A stretch of DNA of 64,000 bases from Allotamlana fucoidanivorans (GCF_045788535.1 NZ_CP074074.1:434001-498000), one strand, 5' to 3'; counted from the first letter of the stretch, positions 55,031 to 63,744 are shown. The notes: generated by a model not told the origin, from the sequence alone. Numbers and translations are program-made.

Positions 55031-55064
55031 AAAAATAGGGAGCTACAAGTAGCTCCCTATTTTT
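55031..55064. terminator. bidirectional terminator lspA / galE
   Basis: A perfect 14-bp stem AAAAATAGGGAGCT with a 6-base loop. The A/T ends give a T-run on both strands, serving the convergent lspA and galE transcripts. Confidence 0.9.
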
Positions 55065-55083
55065 CATATATATGTTATAAATA

Positions 55084-56106
55084 CTATTTAGCTCTAACTT
55101 TTTGTTCCCATTTCCAAGCTGAAAGCATAGCTTCATCAAGTGATAATTCTGTTTTCCAACCCAATTCATCATTGGCCTTATTGGTATCTGCATACGCAGA
55201 AATAATATCCCCTTCTCTTCTACCAACAATTTTATAATTGAGTTTCTTTCCAGAAACACGCTCAAAAGCTTGAACAACCTCAAGTACAGAACTCCCTTTG
55301 CCCGTTCCTAAATTAAAGGTTTCGTAATTGGCCTTGTTTTTATTTTGTAATAATCGTCCTAAAGCCACAACATGTGCTTTAGCTAAATCAACCACATGAA
55401 TATAGTCTCTAATACAAGTACCATCTGGTGTTGGGTAATCATCTCCAAAAACAGATAATTCTTCACGTAATCCAATAGCCGTTTGGGTAATAAAAGGCAC
55501 TAAGTTTTGAGGCACTCCAATAGGCAATTCTCCTATTTCCACAGATTCGTGGGCTCCAATAGGATTAAAATATCTAAGCGCAATTGCTTTTAACGTGGGA
55601 ACCACTTTACAAGTATCTTGAATAATTTCCTCACCTATTTGTTTCGTGTTCCCATAAGGGGACTCTGCTTTCTTTACAGGAGCGTTTTCAGTAATTGGCA
55701 ATTCATCAGCCTGACCATAAACCGTACACGATGAACTAAATATAAAAGCTGCTGATGGTAATTTTTTAAGTTCTTTAAGAATATAAACTAAGGTACTTAT
55801 ATTATTTTCATAATATAAAAGTGGCTCTTTTACACTCTCACCTACCGCCTTACTTGCAGCAAAATGAATTACCCCTTTTATATCGGCATGTCTTACAAAA
55901 AAGTTTTCTACATCAATTTTTTCTTTTAGGTCTATTTGTTCAAAAAGAGGTCTTTTACCTGTAATCGTTTCAATACCATCTAACACTTTGATGGATGAGT
56001 TTGATAAATCATCAATGATGACAACTTCGTAACCTTCATTTTGCAATTCTACCACTGTATGAGATCCTATAAACCCAAGACCTCCTGTAACTAATATTTT
56101 ATCCAT
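55084..56106 (-). CDS. galE: UDP-glucose 4-epimerase
   Basis: 340 residues. The extended-SDR fold opens with GGLGFIGSHTVVEL (NAD binding), then VIIDDLSNSS, FAASKAVGESV, FSSSCTVYG, the catalytic YGNTK and RYFNPIGAHESVEIGE, with GDDYPTPDGTCIRDYIHVVDLA typical of GalE. It interconverts UDP-glucose and UDP-galactose for surface polysaccharides and galactose metabolism. Its start overlaps the upstream DegT aminotransferase gene by 8 bases, forming a two-gene operon. Confidence 0.95.
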   Translation of the reverse strand: MDKILVTGGLGFIGSHTVVELQNEGYEVVIIDDLSNSSIKVLDGIETITGKRPLFEQIDLKEKIDVENFFVRHADIKGVIHFAASKAVGESVKEPLLYYENNISTLVYILKELKKLPSAAFIFSSSCTVYGQADELPITENAPVKKAESPYGNTKQIGEEIIQDTCKVVPTLKAIALRYFNPIGAHESVEIGELPIGVPQNLVPFITQTAIGLREELSVFGDDYPTPDGTCIRDYIHVVDLAKAHVVALGRLLQNKNKANYETFNLGTGKGSSVLEVVQAFERVSGKKLNYKIVGRREGDIISAYADTNKANDELGWKTELSLDEAMLSAWKWEQKVRAK

Positions 56107-57253
56107 TAATATAGCTTGTTATAGTTGTTGTAATAAATTCTATTTGATCGTCGTCTAATTCCGTATGCATTGGTAAGGATATCACTTCTTTAACTAACTG
56201 ATTCGTTACTTTAAAATCAGCTTCATTATATCGCGTATCGGCGTATGCTTTTTGTTTATGAAGCGGAATAGGGTAATACACACCACACGGAATGCCTTTT
56301 TCATTTAAGTGCTTAACTAAAGTATCTCTATCAACACCTTTTACTCTTAAGGTATATTGATGAAACACGTGGCAATCACAATTATCACAAGCCTTGTCGC
56401 AACGCTTTGTTCTTACTGGCGTAATAATGCCCTCAACAGATTTCAATACATCATCATACTTACTTGCTGCTATCTGTCTGGCTTTATTGTACTGATCAAG
56501 ATGTGGTAACTTAGCATCTAACACAGCGGCCTGAATACTATCTAATCTTGAATTAACTCCTACCACATCATGATGATAACGTTCATACATACCATGATTT
56601 ACAATACCTCTAATAGTATGAGCTAAATCATCATCATTTGTAAATATGGCACCACCATCACCATAGCAGCCCAAGTTTTTTGATGGAAAAAATGAGGTAG
56701 CTCCTACATGTCCTATAGTTCCTGCCTTAACTTTAGTTCCATCTTTATATGTATAACTTGCCCCTATAGCCTGTGCATTATCTTCAATTACGTATAGATT
56801 ATGTGCTTTAGCTATATCCATAATAGCCTCCATATTGGCACATTGCCCAAATAAATGCACTGGAACAATAGCCTTAGTTCTTGGCGTGATAGCTTTTCTT
56901 ATTGCTTCAATATTGATATTAAAATCGTCTTCATTAACATCAACCAATACTGGGGTTAAATTCAACAGCGCAATAACTTCAACTGTTGCGGCAAAGGTAA
57001 AATCCGCAGTAATAACCTCATCACCTGGTTTTAAACCTAAGCCCATCATAGCAATTTGCAAAGCATCTGTACCATTAGCACATGGAATAACATGCTTTAC
57101 GTTAAGATATTGCTCCAAATTCTTTTGGAATTCATGAACTTTGGGACCATTTATAAATGCTGTATTTTCAATTACTTCTTGAATAGAAGGATTAACGACA
57201 TCTTTTATATCGTCATACTGACCTTTTAGGTCAACCATTTGAATTTTTTTCAT
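56099..57253 (-). CDS. DegT/DnrJ/EryC1/StrS-family PLP aminotransferase
   Basis: 384 residues from the ATG at 57253 (a TTG codon precedes it). MVDLKGQY at the start, ALQIAMMGLGLKPGDEVITADFTFAATVEV, VIEDNAQAIGASY, the PLP lysine in SFFPSKNLGCYGDGG, and GVNSRLDSIQAAVL. It uses PLP to put an amino group on a UDP- or dTDP-keto-sugar for glycan synthesis; the exact sugar cannot be told. An unusual CDKACDNCDCH cysteine/histidine cluster near residue 290 may bind metal. Upstream of and overlapping galE by 8 bases, pointing to nucleotide-sugar metabolism. Confidence 0.88.
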   Translation of the reverse strand: MKKIQMVDLKGQYDDIKDVVNPSIQEVIENTAFINGPKVHEFQKNLEQYLNVKHVIPCANGTDALQIAMMGLGLKPGDEVITADFTFAATVEVIALLNLTPVLVDVNEDDFNINIEAIRKAITPRTKAIVPVHLFGQCANMEAIMDIAKAHNLYVIEDNAQAIGASYTYKDGTKVKAGTIGHVGATSFFPSKNLGCYGDGGAIFTNDDDLAHTIRGIVNHGMYERYHHDVVGVNSRLDSIQAAVLDAKLPHLDQYNKARQIAASKYDDVLKSVEGIITPVRTKRCDKACDNCDCHVFHQYTLRVKGVDRDTLVKHLNEKGIPCGVYYPIPLHKQKAYADTRYNEADFKVTNQLVKEVISLPMHTELDDDQIEFITTTITSYING

Positions 57254-57442
57254 CAAAAAAAGATTATAGTCTGTTCAATTTTAAAAATTATATCGACTAA
57301 TTTAATAACTTCCTGTTACAGGATTACCAACTACAAATTTACAAAAATCATCTACTGCAACCCAATGAATCTCATTTGATTTAAGCTATAAATAGCATTA
57401 GTTAGTAAAAATTAATTATTCCTGAATCATTACAACGTTTGC

Positions 57443-57473
57443 GTTGATTTTCTTTGAAAGAAATGTATTTTAG
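57443..57473 (+). promoter_or_regulatory. promoter of kdtA
   Basis: GTTG, a 19-base spacer and TATTTTAG, close to the -33/-7 consensus, ending 14 bases before the GTG start. Confidence 0.6.
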
Positions 57474-57487
57474 CATAAAGAAATAGC

Positions 57488-58723
57488 GTGAATATCATTT
57501 ATAATATAGGCATACGAATTTTAGGTTTTTCACTTCAATTCATGGCACACTTTAATGCCAAAATTAAACTAGGAGTTGAAGGCAGAAACAACACCTATAC
57601 TATTCTAAAAAACACTTTAGAGCCTAATGATAAAACACTATGGTTTCATTGTGCCTCCTTGGGCGAATATGAACAAGGTCTTCCTGTTTTTAAAGTTTTA
57701 AGACAACATTATTCCAATCATAAAATTGTACTTTCATTCTTTTCGCCCTCTGGTTATGAAATTAGAAAAAGTACACCCATTGCAGATGTTGTTGTTTACC
57801 TCCCTCTAGACACCAAATTAAATGCTAAAACATTCATCGACTTAATAAAACCTGAACTTACCGTATTTGTAAAGTATGATATTTGGCCTAACTATTTAAA
57901 TCAGTTAAAACAAAATCACTATAGAGCCATACTTATATCTGCTGCCTTAAGAGCAAATCAAGCATATTTTAGATTTTATGGAGCACCATTGCGTAATGCT
58001 TTATTTGCATTTGAACATATTTTCACCCAAAATGAAGAATCAAAAACACTTTTAAAATCAATCCATTATAATAATGTAACGGTGTCTGGAGACACGCGAT
58101 TCGACCGTGTATCTAGCCAATTAAATATCGACAATACCTTGTCATTTATTGAAAATTTTAAAGATGAAAAACTTTGCGTTGTAGCAGGAAGTACTTGGCC
58201 TGAAGATGAAGCCTTAATCATTCACTATATAAATAATCACGCTTCTAAAAATATAAAATTCATTATTGCGCCTCATGATATTAAACCTGGCCAAATTTCA
58301 AATATTAAACAGGCACTTCATGTTAACTATGCCACCTATTCTAATAGAAATCACCAGAACTTAAAAGACGTACAAGTATTTATTCTGGATACTATAGGAA
58401 TTCTTTCTAAAACATATACATACGCAGACATTGCCTATGTTGGTGGTGCTATGGGACATACTGGACTTCATAACACTCTAGAACCCGCTGTGTTTGGCAT
58501 TCCTGTCATTATTGGAAAAAATTACAGTAAATTTCCTGAAGCAGAAGCCTTAATTCATCATGGTGGTATGTTTTCCGTATCAAATAAAGAGCAATTTAAC
58601 GCCATTCTTTCAGAACTTCTCAACGACACTAAAAGACGGCAAGAAACGGGGTTAAAGAACAGTAACTTTATTAAAAAAAATGAAGGTGCTGTCATCCAAA
58701 TAACAGACTACTTACGTATATAG
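57488..58723 (+). CDS. kdtA: 3-deoxy-D-manno-octulosonic acid transferase
   Basis: 411 residues starting with GTG. An N-terminal membrane-associated helix is followed by WFHCASLGEYEQGLPV (substrate-binding, with the catalytic Glu in GEYEQ), FFSPSGYEI and VFVKYDIWPNYL. The C-terminal nucleotide-sugar domain has VVAGSTWPEDEALI, IIAPHDIKPGQI and AYVGGAMGHTGLHNTLEPAVFGIPVIIGKNY. GT30 enzyme that adds Kdo from CMP-Kdo to lipid IVA at the cytoplasmic face of the inner membrane, for LPS synthesis. Single gene. Confidence 0.94.
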   Translation: MNIIYNIGIRILGFSLQFMAHFNAKIKLGVEGRNNTYTILKNTLEPNDKTLWFHCASLGEYEQGLPVFKVLRQHYSNHKIVLSFFSPSGYEIRKSTPIADVVVYLPLDTKLNAKTFIDLIKPELTVFVKYDIWPNYLNQLKQNHYRAILISAALRANQAYFRFYGAPLRNALFAFEHIFTQNEESKTLLKSIHYNNVTVSGDTRFDRVSSQLNIDNTLSFIENFKDEKLCVVAGSTWPEDEALIIHYINNHASKNIKFIIAPHDIKPGQISNIKQALHVNYATYSNRNHQNLKDVQVFILDTIGILSKTYTYADIAYVGGAMGHTGLHNTLEPAVFGIPVIIGKNYSKFPEAEALIHHGGMFSVSNKEQFNAILSELLNDTKRRQETGLKNSNFIKKNEGAVIQITDYLRI

Positions 58724-58797
58724 TGGTGTTGAAGCAATTTTAGTTGTTTTAGCAAAAGCCATAAATGGCAAAATAATTAAACGAATCAACACCAAAA

Positions 58798-59055
58798 ATG
58801 AAACATATGAAAAATTTAGTTTGGAGTACAGCCTTACTTTTAATGTTAGGTTTCGCATTTACATCTTGCAGAGAAAACAAAAAGGGAGATGATGTAAATA
58901 TTACCATAGAGAAAAAGGTTGAAGCAACACCTGAAGAAGAAGGAACCCTTGAGGAAGCAGGCAAAGCTATTGACAATGCTGTAAAAGAGGTAAAAGAAGC
59001 TGGTGAGGCTACAAAAGATGCCGTTAATACTTTAGAAGGCGACAAAAAAGAATAA
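58798..59055 (+). CDS. small acidic lipoprotein, paralogue 1
   Basis: 85 residues, or 82 if the ATG at 58807 is used; the later start aligns exactly with the paralogue downstream and places the lipobox cysteine at residue 21 in both (FTSC, FVSC). The mature part is Lys/Glu/Ala-rich and predicted helical (EEAGKAIDNAVKEVKEAGEATKDAVNTL). No family could be named. Probably an envelope lipoprotein, perhaps stress related by analogy with other Ala/Glu helical lipoproteins. A hairpin separates it from its paralogue. Confidence 0.8.
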   Translation: MKHMKNLVWSTALLLMLGFAFTSCRENKKGDDVNITIEKKVEATPEEEGTLEEAGKAIDNAVKEVKEAGEATKDAVNTLEGDKKE

Positions 59056-59086
59056 TTTTTAAAAAAACACCGTTGGTGGCTTTTAT

Positions 59087-59120
59087 AATCCTTCCTAAAC
59101 TATTATGTAGGATTGCTTTT
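59087..59120 (+). terminator. hairpin between the two small lipoprotein genes
   Basis: The stem AATCCT/AGGATT with a 16-base loop is followed by GCTTTT. Modest stability. Confidence 0.45.
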
Positions 59121-59168
59121 ATAACCCAATGAGATAATCAAAATAAATTAACACTAAAAACAAAAACC

Positions 59169-59429
59169 ATGAAAAAACTTGTATTAAGTACCGCATTATT
59201 GTTAGCATTAAGTGCATCTTTCGTTTCTTGTAAAGACACCAAAAAAGCAGATTCAGTTGAAGAAGCTATTGAAAATGCAGCAGATAAAGCTGAAGAAGCT
59301 GCTGAAGCTGCAGGTGATGCTGTAGATCAAGCTGTGAATGAAGCTGAAGAAGCTATTGATGATGCTGCTGATGCTGTTAAAGAAGCGGCTGATGATACTG
59401 CTGAAGCTATAAAAGAAGCTGGTCACTAA
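59169..59429 (+). CDS. small Ala/Glu/Asp-rich lipoprotein, paralogue 2
   Basis: 86 residues with signal peptide and lipobox C21 (SFVSCKDTKK). The mature part is almost wholly an amphipathic helix built of short repeats such as DKAEEAAEAAGDAVDQAVNE with Ala every three to four residues. It shares the signal peptide pattern (LVxSTALLL) and the AxDAV-type repeat with the preceding gene, so they arose by tandem duplication. Function unknown. It is followed by a strong terminator. Confidence 0.82.
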   Translation: MKKLVLSTALLLALSASFVSCKDTKKADSVEEAIENAADKAEEAAEAAGDAVDQAVNEAEEAIDDAADAVKEAADDTAEAIKEAGH

Positions 59430-59450
59430 AAATTAAATACTAATTTCAAT

Positions 59451-59488
59451 AAAATCGTCTAAAAAGTAATTTTTAGGCGATTTTTTTT
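59451..59488 (+). terminator. intrinsic terminator after paralogue 2
   Basis: A 14-bp stem (one G-T pair) starting AAAATCGTCTAAAA, 6-base loop, and eight T. Confidence 0.9.
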
Positions 59489-59586
59489 CGTAGAATTTGT
59501 TTTTTATTAAGCACATTTTTGAGTAAAAAAGCGTAAAGTAAAAAGCTGCTAAGTTGATTTATATCACTAAACAGAATTTTTTAAGA

Positions 59587-59817
59587 TTACATCCATTGTA
59601 ATAACTTCATTATTAAGGGCTCACTCTTACCTTGCACCAACCCTTTATATGGAGATTCAGACCAAAAACATGCACTATACCTTCTCAATTGATCAGGGAA
59701 AATGATAAGAATATTGGGCTTATTGTCCCTATTTACATTTAATGCATTATTTTCTTTATGAACAGATTTACACCCTGACAATAGAATAACGCTATAAAAG
59801 ACTAATAGACACCAACC
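59587..59817 (-). pseudogene. N-terminal remnant of a sulfatase lipoprotein
   Basis: The frame reads a lipoprotein signal (GWCLLVFYSVILLSGC) then NKPNILIIFPDQLRRYSACFW, the start of an S1 sulfatase with its metal-binding Asp, and continues to VQGKSEPLI before ending at TGTAATC. Only about 76 codons remain of some 500; the CxPSR maturation motif and the rest are absent. No ATG exists in frame: the position expected for it is ATA, 4 bases after the upstream stop, with TTG at 59781 the only late option. It was evidently the third gene of the operon with the beta-helix and GH88 genes. Confidence 0.75.
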
Positions 59818-59819
59818 TT

Positions 59820-61370
59820 TTATTGCTTACTCCTTAAATTTTTAATCCACCTTGGAGTTTTTCCCAAACGCATTTTTAATTGCGCCTCAAATAAAGACTC
59901 TGGTTTTACGGGTGTTCCTAAACTTTCTAAAACCTGAACCTCATCTTGTTTAAAAGTAGTTCCAGCGCCATGAAACCCAACAATAATTGGAGGCACTATC
60001 CTCCAATACCAAGTGTCATGAGCTACAAACCTAAAATGTTCTTCTGCCTCATCTATTTCCTTATAATTCCACAGCACCAAATAACGTCCGTGATTAGGCA
60101 AATTAGATCTTGCTCCGCCTGCTCTACCTTGAAAAAATCCGCCTTCTACATTATCCAACAAGGTGCAACGTGGCTGAGACGCATGCGCCTCAAAACAAGT
60201 ATGTGCTGGGTATTTACTCCTCCAAATAACGGTTCCTGAAGCATATCCATCAACACCAAAAGAGTGATGCATTCCAGCCATATCGTTACAATTGGCGATA
60301 AGAATTTCGGTAGATCTTGATGCATGAATAGCACTATGCCCTATAGCGCCTTCAATCTTTACGTTTAAAACTGTACATGCTGCAGAGAAGGAAATACTTG
60401 CTGCCCTATTTACATTTTTAAATACGCAGTTTTTTATCCATGAATTAGTAGCTTTTGAGATGGACAATATACTCCATCCACCATCATGTTGCGCTGATTT
60501 ATGATGAACAAATTCTTTTGTCCAATGACCTTCAAAAGTTAAGTTTTCAAAACCTATATTCTCTATATTAGAGAAACGAAACACTTTCCAGCCGTGTTTA
60601 GCTTTTATGTTATAATGCATAGGAGAAACTAAGGTAATCTCATTTCCTTGAACAGAGGCTACTTGATGTTTTTCATTAACCACAACACCTTTAGTAAGCA
60701 GAGAAGTCCATGCCTTATCTACCTCTAACGGAGCTATATCTTCATCTACTAAACCTTTATCATTATTAGTTAACTGAATACTTAACCAATCCCCTTCCTT
60801 GATTTGAGAGGCATCTTCCACTGTTATATTGAATGTTTCTCGTTTAGAATCAGATAGTATGTTTGATAAAAATTCATCCTGCCCCTTTGAAGTCGCTTTT
60901 ATAGCATACGGACAGGTCCATAATTTATCTGGATCTTCTGGTGGTAAATCCTTATCAAAAAACAACACCGTATTTTCTTGATCTTCTCCTCTAAATACAA
61001 TATTTGATGTTGTAATTAAAATACTACTTTGATCATCTTTTTGTGTATTTATGTAATACTTCCCTCTAGGAAAATAAATAACGCCTGAACCATTTTTTAT
61101 TGCTGCATCAACGGCTAATTTTATAGCATGTTTATCTGATACTTCATCATTTGGCTGAGCACCAAAATCAAGAACATTAAATACCTTATGGTGCACATAA
61201 GGAATATCCTCTTCGCTAAATTTATACCCCGCATAAGCGAAATTAGGTAAAATAGCTTCTTTACCATTTTTCTGAGCTTTTTTATACGCTTCCCAGAGGT
61301 TACTCTGTTGAGAAAAACTACTATAACAGCTCCATACGCATATTATAGTGAGTAGCAAATACCGTTTCAT
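59820..61370 (-). CDS. exported right-handed beta-helix protein (candidate polysaccharide lyase)
   Basis: 516 residues with a signal peptide to ~21 (YSSFSQQ). The pectate-lyase-3-type opening VFNVLDFGAQPNDEVSDKHAIKLAVDAAIKNGSGVIYFPRGKYYI starts a parallel beta-helix seen as repeated short strands to ~420 (ENIGFENLTFEGHW, NSWIKNCVFKNVNRAASISFSAACTVLNVKIEGA). The C-terminal part has GGFFQGRAGGARSNLPNHGRYLVLWNYKE. It resembles DUF4955-type proteins from memory. Located 3 bases after GH88, it may be the lyase or glycosidase that makes unsaturated uronides for GH88. Substrate and mechanism are not shown by the sequence. Confidence 0.7.
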   Translation of the reverse strand: MKRYLLLTIICVWSCYSSFSQQSNLWEAYKKAQKNGKEAILPNFAYAGYKFSEEDIPYVHHKVFNVLDFGAQPNDEVSDKHAIKLAVDAAIKNGSGVIYFPRGKYYINTQKDDQSSILITTSNIVFRGEDQENTVLFFDKDLPPEDPDKLWTCPYAIKATSKGQDEFLSNILSDSKRETFNITVEDASQIKEGDWLSIQLTNNDKGLVDEDIAPLEVDKAWTSLLTKGVVVNEKHQVASVQGNEITLVSPMHYNIKAKHGWKVFRFSNIENIGFENLTFEGHWTKEFVHHKSAQHDGGWSILSISKATNSWIKNCVFKNVNRAASISFSAACTVLNVKIEGAIGHSAIHASRSTEILIANCNDMAGMHHSFGVDGYASGTVIWRSKYPAHTCFEAHASQPRCTLLDNVEGGFFQGRAGGARSNLPNHGRYLVLWNYKEIDEAEEHFRFVAHDTWYWRIVPPIIVGFHGAGTTFKQDEVQVLESLGTPVKPESLFEAQLKMRLGKTPRWIKNLRSKQ

Positions 61371-61373
61371 ACC

Positions 61374-62573
61374 TTACTTATTTAATTGTTTTTTATACCG
61401 CATTAGTGCTTCTAAATAATAATAGTCGGCATAATTTAGTGGTACATCAATCTCATTATTATGAGGAATACTCCCTACACTGTGCTTTAAAATAAAGTTA
61501 TGGTTTTCACCTAATTTTGCTGTATACGTATCTGATGCCAAAGCATTCATGATTTTATCAATAGCTACCTTATAGGAATCAGTAGAATAAGTATCCAACT
61601 CTAAAAGTGCTGATGCGGTAATTGCTGCTGCCGAAACATCTCTAGGTTCATTAGGAATATTTGGGGCATTGTAATCCCAATAAGGAATTCCATCTTTAGG
61701 AGTCCCCTTATAATCAAGTATGAAAGATGCTATGTTTTTAGCCTGATCAAGGTACCTTAAGTCTTTGGTATATCTATAACAAACAATATAGCCATATAAA
61801 CCCCATGCTTGCCCTCTAGCCCAAGCACTTGTATTAGCATAGCCCTGAGCTGTTTGCTTACTTCTAACGGCACCCGTTTCTGGATCATAATCAATAACAT
61901 GATAAGAGCTATTATCTTCTCTAAAATGATTTTTCAATGTTGTATTGGCATGTGAAACGGCAATCTTCTCATAAGTATCATTTCCTGTTAACTTTGACGC
62001 TTCAAAAAGCAGCTCTAAATTCATCATATTATCAATAATCACAGGAAACTTCCAATCTCTTTGTGACTGCCACCCTTTATCAACATCCCAACTTTTTATA
62101 CACCCTACCTTAGGATTAAACCGCGTAATTAACGATTCCGCTGCCGTAATCATAACTTGTTTGAACTGCTCATTTTTTGTTATTCTATATCCATTCCCAT
62201 AAGAACAATTAAAAATAAAACCAAGATCATGATTTGTGGTTAATTTTTTGTGTAATTCAAACTTAGCCTGAAAATGCGTTGCTGCATGTTTCCAAGTTTC
62301 ATCTCCAGAAAATTCAAATAAGTACCAGCAACTACCTGGAAAAAAACCTTCTGTCCAATCAAACTTTTCATGAGTCCAATGCATATCTCCTTTTGCATTC
62401 AAGGTTCTTGGATTTTTATTCACAGATTTGGCCTCTTCTAACAAACCATTCATTTGTTTTTCAGCAGCAAGTAATCGGTCATTGATTGTCTGGATTGGCT
62501 CTTGTTTTGGTCCCTCAATACAAGAAAGCAGGCACATTAAGACCAAAATTAACCATAGAAATTTAGTTTTCAT
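61374..62573 (-). CDS. GH88 unsaturated glucuronyl hydrolase lipoprotein
   Basis: 399 residues with lipobox near residue 18 (LLSCIEG). (alpha/alpha)6 barrel with GH88 motifs: HWTHEKFDWTEGFFPGSCWYLFEFSGDE, NHDLGFIFNCSYGNGYR carrying one key Asp, FPVIIDNMMNLELLFEAS carrying the second, then GYANTSAWARGQAWGLYGY. These enzymes hydrate the 4,5-double bond left by polysaccharide lyases, releasing 5-keto-4-deoxyuronate, the substrate chain that leads to KduI encoded nearby. Probably periplasmic. It leads an operon with the beta-helix gene and the sulfatase remnant, downstream of lacI. Confidence 0.92.
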   Translation of the reverse strand: MKTKFLWLILVLMCLLSCIEGPKQEPIQTINDRLLAAEKQMNGLLEEAKSVNKNPRTLNAKGDMHWTHEKFDWTEGFFPGSCWYLFEFSGDETWKHAATHFQAKFELHKKLTTNHDLGFIFNCSYGNGYRITKNEQFKQVMITAAESLITRFNPKVGCIKSWDVDKGWQSQRDWKFPVIIDNMMNLELLFEASKLTGNDTYEKIAVSHANTTLKNHFREDNSSYHVIDYDPETGAVRSKQTAQGYANTSAWARGQAWGLYGYIVCYRYTKDLRYLDQAKNIASFILDYKGTPKDGIPYWDYNAPNIPNEPRDVSAAAITASALLELDTYSTDSYKVAIDKIMNALASDTYTAKLGENHNFILKHSVGSIPHNNEIDVPLNYADYYYLEALMRYKKQLNK

Positions 62574-62597
62574 TTTAGCAAAGTGTTTCGTTTAGTG

Positions 62598-62605
62598 CAA
62601 ATCTA
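62598..62605 (-). promoter_or_regulatory. -7 box of GH88 operon
   Basis: Minus-strand TAGATTTG matches TAnnTTTG exactly, 24 bases upstream of the GH88 ATG, so the operon can be transcribed separately from lacI. Confidence 0.5.
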
Positions 62606-62634
62606 TGTGTAATCATAGTTTTATTTGAATAGCA

Positions 62635-63651
62635 TTACTTTTCAGATGACGCTCTAACAATCAACTCAGAGTTAAGGACATTAAATATACTGTCATTCTC
62701 AGTATCTTTATTTTGAATTTTTTTCAAAAGCAGCTCAGAAGCTATTTTACCAATTCGGAAAGCTGGTTGATTAATGGTTGTAAGAGGAGGTTCAATCACG
62801 GCAGAAATAGGATCGTTATTAAATCCTACAACGGCAATATCTTTAGGTATAGTCACTCCTTTTGATTTTAAATATTGCATCGCTGCTATGGCAGCTGTAT
62901 CATTTGACGAATAAATGCCATCTACATTTTTCAGTTCAAGAATGCGTTTGGCTGCCCATATTCCATCAGACTCAGACAAATTAGACTCAAAAATATAATC
63001 GCCATTCACTGTTAAACCATGTTTTTTTAAGGCTTCAATATACCCCGCCTTTCTTTGCCTATACAATTCAATATTTTGCGCTCCAGAAAAGTGGACAATA
63101 TGTTTGCACCCCTGTTGTATAAGATGTTCTGTGGCTTCAAAACTCGCTTTATAATTATCAATATTTATATTAATACTGCCTTTAAGATTGCAAGGCCTAT
63201 CAAAAAAAACAATGGGCTTTCCTAAGTTCATGTATGCTTCCAAATGTTCAAAAGACGCTGTTTGCATGGAAATACTCATGAGTATACCATCTACTCTATT
63301 TGAAATTAATGACGAAATAATTTTCTTCTCTCTCTTAAGGCTATCCAATGATTGACAAATAATAACATTATACCCTGCTTGATAAGCCTTTTCTTCAATA
63401 CCGGAAATGACCGTAGCAAAAAAGTATCGAGAAATTCGCGGCAAAACCACGGCTATGGTAAAAGTTTTCTGTGTACGAAGATTGGATGCCAAATTATTTC
63501 TTTGATAGCCCAATTCCCTGGCTTTTTCAAAAATTTTGTCTTTTGTTTTTTTTGATACGCGCGGACTCCCATTTAAAGCTCTAGATACGGTTGAACTATC
63601 AATACCTAAAGCTTTAGAAATATCATGAATGGTTGCTTTTCCCGCCTTCAT
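62635..63651 (-). CDS. LacI-family transcriptional regulator
   Basis: 338 residues. An N-terminal LacI helix-turn-helix and hinge (TIHDISKALGIDSSTVSRALNGSPRVSKKTKDKIFEKARELGYQRN) is followed by a periplasmic-binding-protein-like effector domain (IAVVLPRISRYFFATVISGIEEKA, VDGILMSIS, VDGIYSSNDTAAIAAMQYLKSKG, VVGFNNDPISAVIEPPLTTI). It probably represses uronate-catabolism genes until a uronic acid intermediate binds. It is divergent from kduI; a perfect 28-bp palindrome lies between the two and is its likely operator, so autoregulation is expected. Confidence 0.92.
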   Translation of the reverse strand: MKAGKATIHDISKALGIDSSTVSRALNGSPRVSKKTKDKIFEKARELGYQRNNLASNLRTQKTFTIAVVLPRISRYFFATVISGIEEKAYQAGYNVIICQSLDSLKREKKIISSLISNRVDGILMSISMQTASFEHLEAYMNLGKPIVFFDRPCNLKGSININIDNYKASFEATEHLIQQGCKHIVHFSGAQNIELYRQRKAGYIEALKKHGLTVNGDYIFESNLSESDGIWAAKRILELKNVDGIYSSNDTAAIAAMQYLKSKGVTIPKDIAVVGFNNDPISAVIEPPLTTINQPAFRIGKIASELLLKKIQNKDTENDSIFNVLNSELIVRASSEK

Positions 63652-63677
63652 AGTAACACAATTTTAAATAAATAAAA

Positions 63678-63685
63678 CAAATATA
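63678..63685 (-). promoter_or_regulatory. -7 box of lacI gene
   Basis: Minus-strand TATATTTG matches TAnnTTTG exactly, 26 bases upstream of the lacI ATG. The palindrome starts 14 bases further upstream, in the -33 region. Confidence 0.6.
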
Positions 63686-63698
63686 ACATATCTCAACA

Positions 63699-63726
63699 AT
63701 TAAAATACAATCGATTGTATTTTAAT
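63699..63726. promoter_or_regulatory. perfect 28-bp palindrome, candidate LacI-family operator
   Basis: The half-site ATTAAAATACAATC is followed by its exact complement, with a central CG (core CAATCGATTG) as in LacI-family operators. On the kduI side, ATTG inside the palindrome is 19 bases from TACTTTTA (63737-63744), so bound repressor would cover the -33 box. Confidence 0.75.
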
Positions 63727-63744
63727 AAGTTTTTCATACTTTTA
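63714..63744 (+). promoter_or_regulatory. putative kduI promoter
   Basis: ATTG, a 19-base spacer and TACTTTTA, near the -33/-7 consensus, 23 bases before the kduI ATG. It overlaps the palindrome. Confidence 0.5.

Noticed and set aside
55023..55283. 86-codon minus-strand frame overlapping the end of galE
   Set aside because: It is the galE region read in another frame and runs through the lspA/galE terminator.
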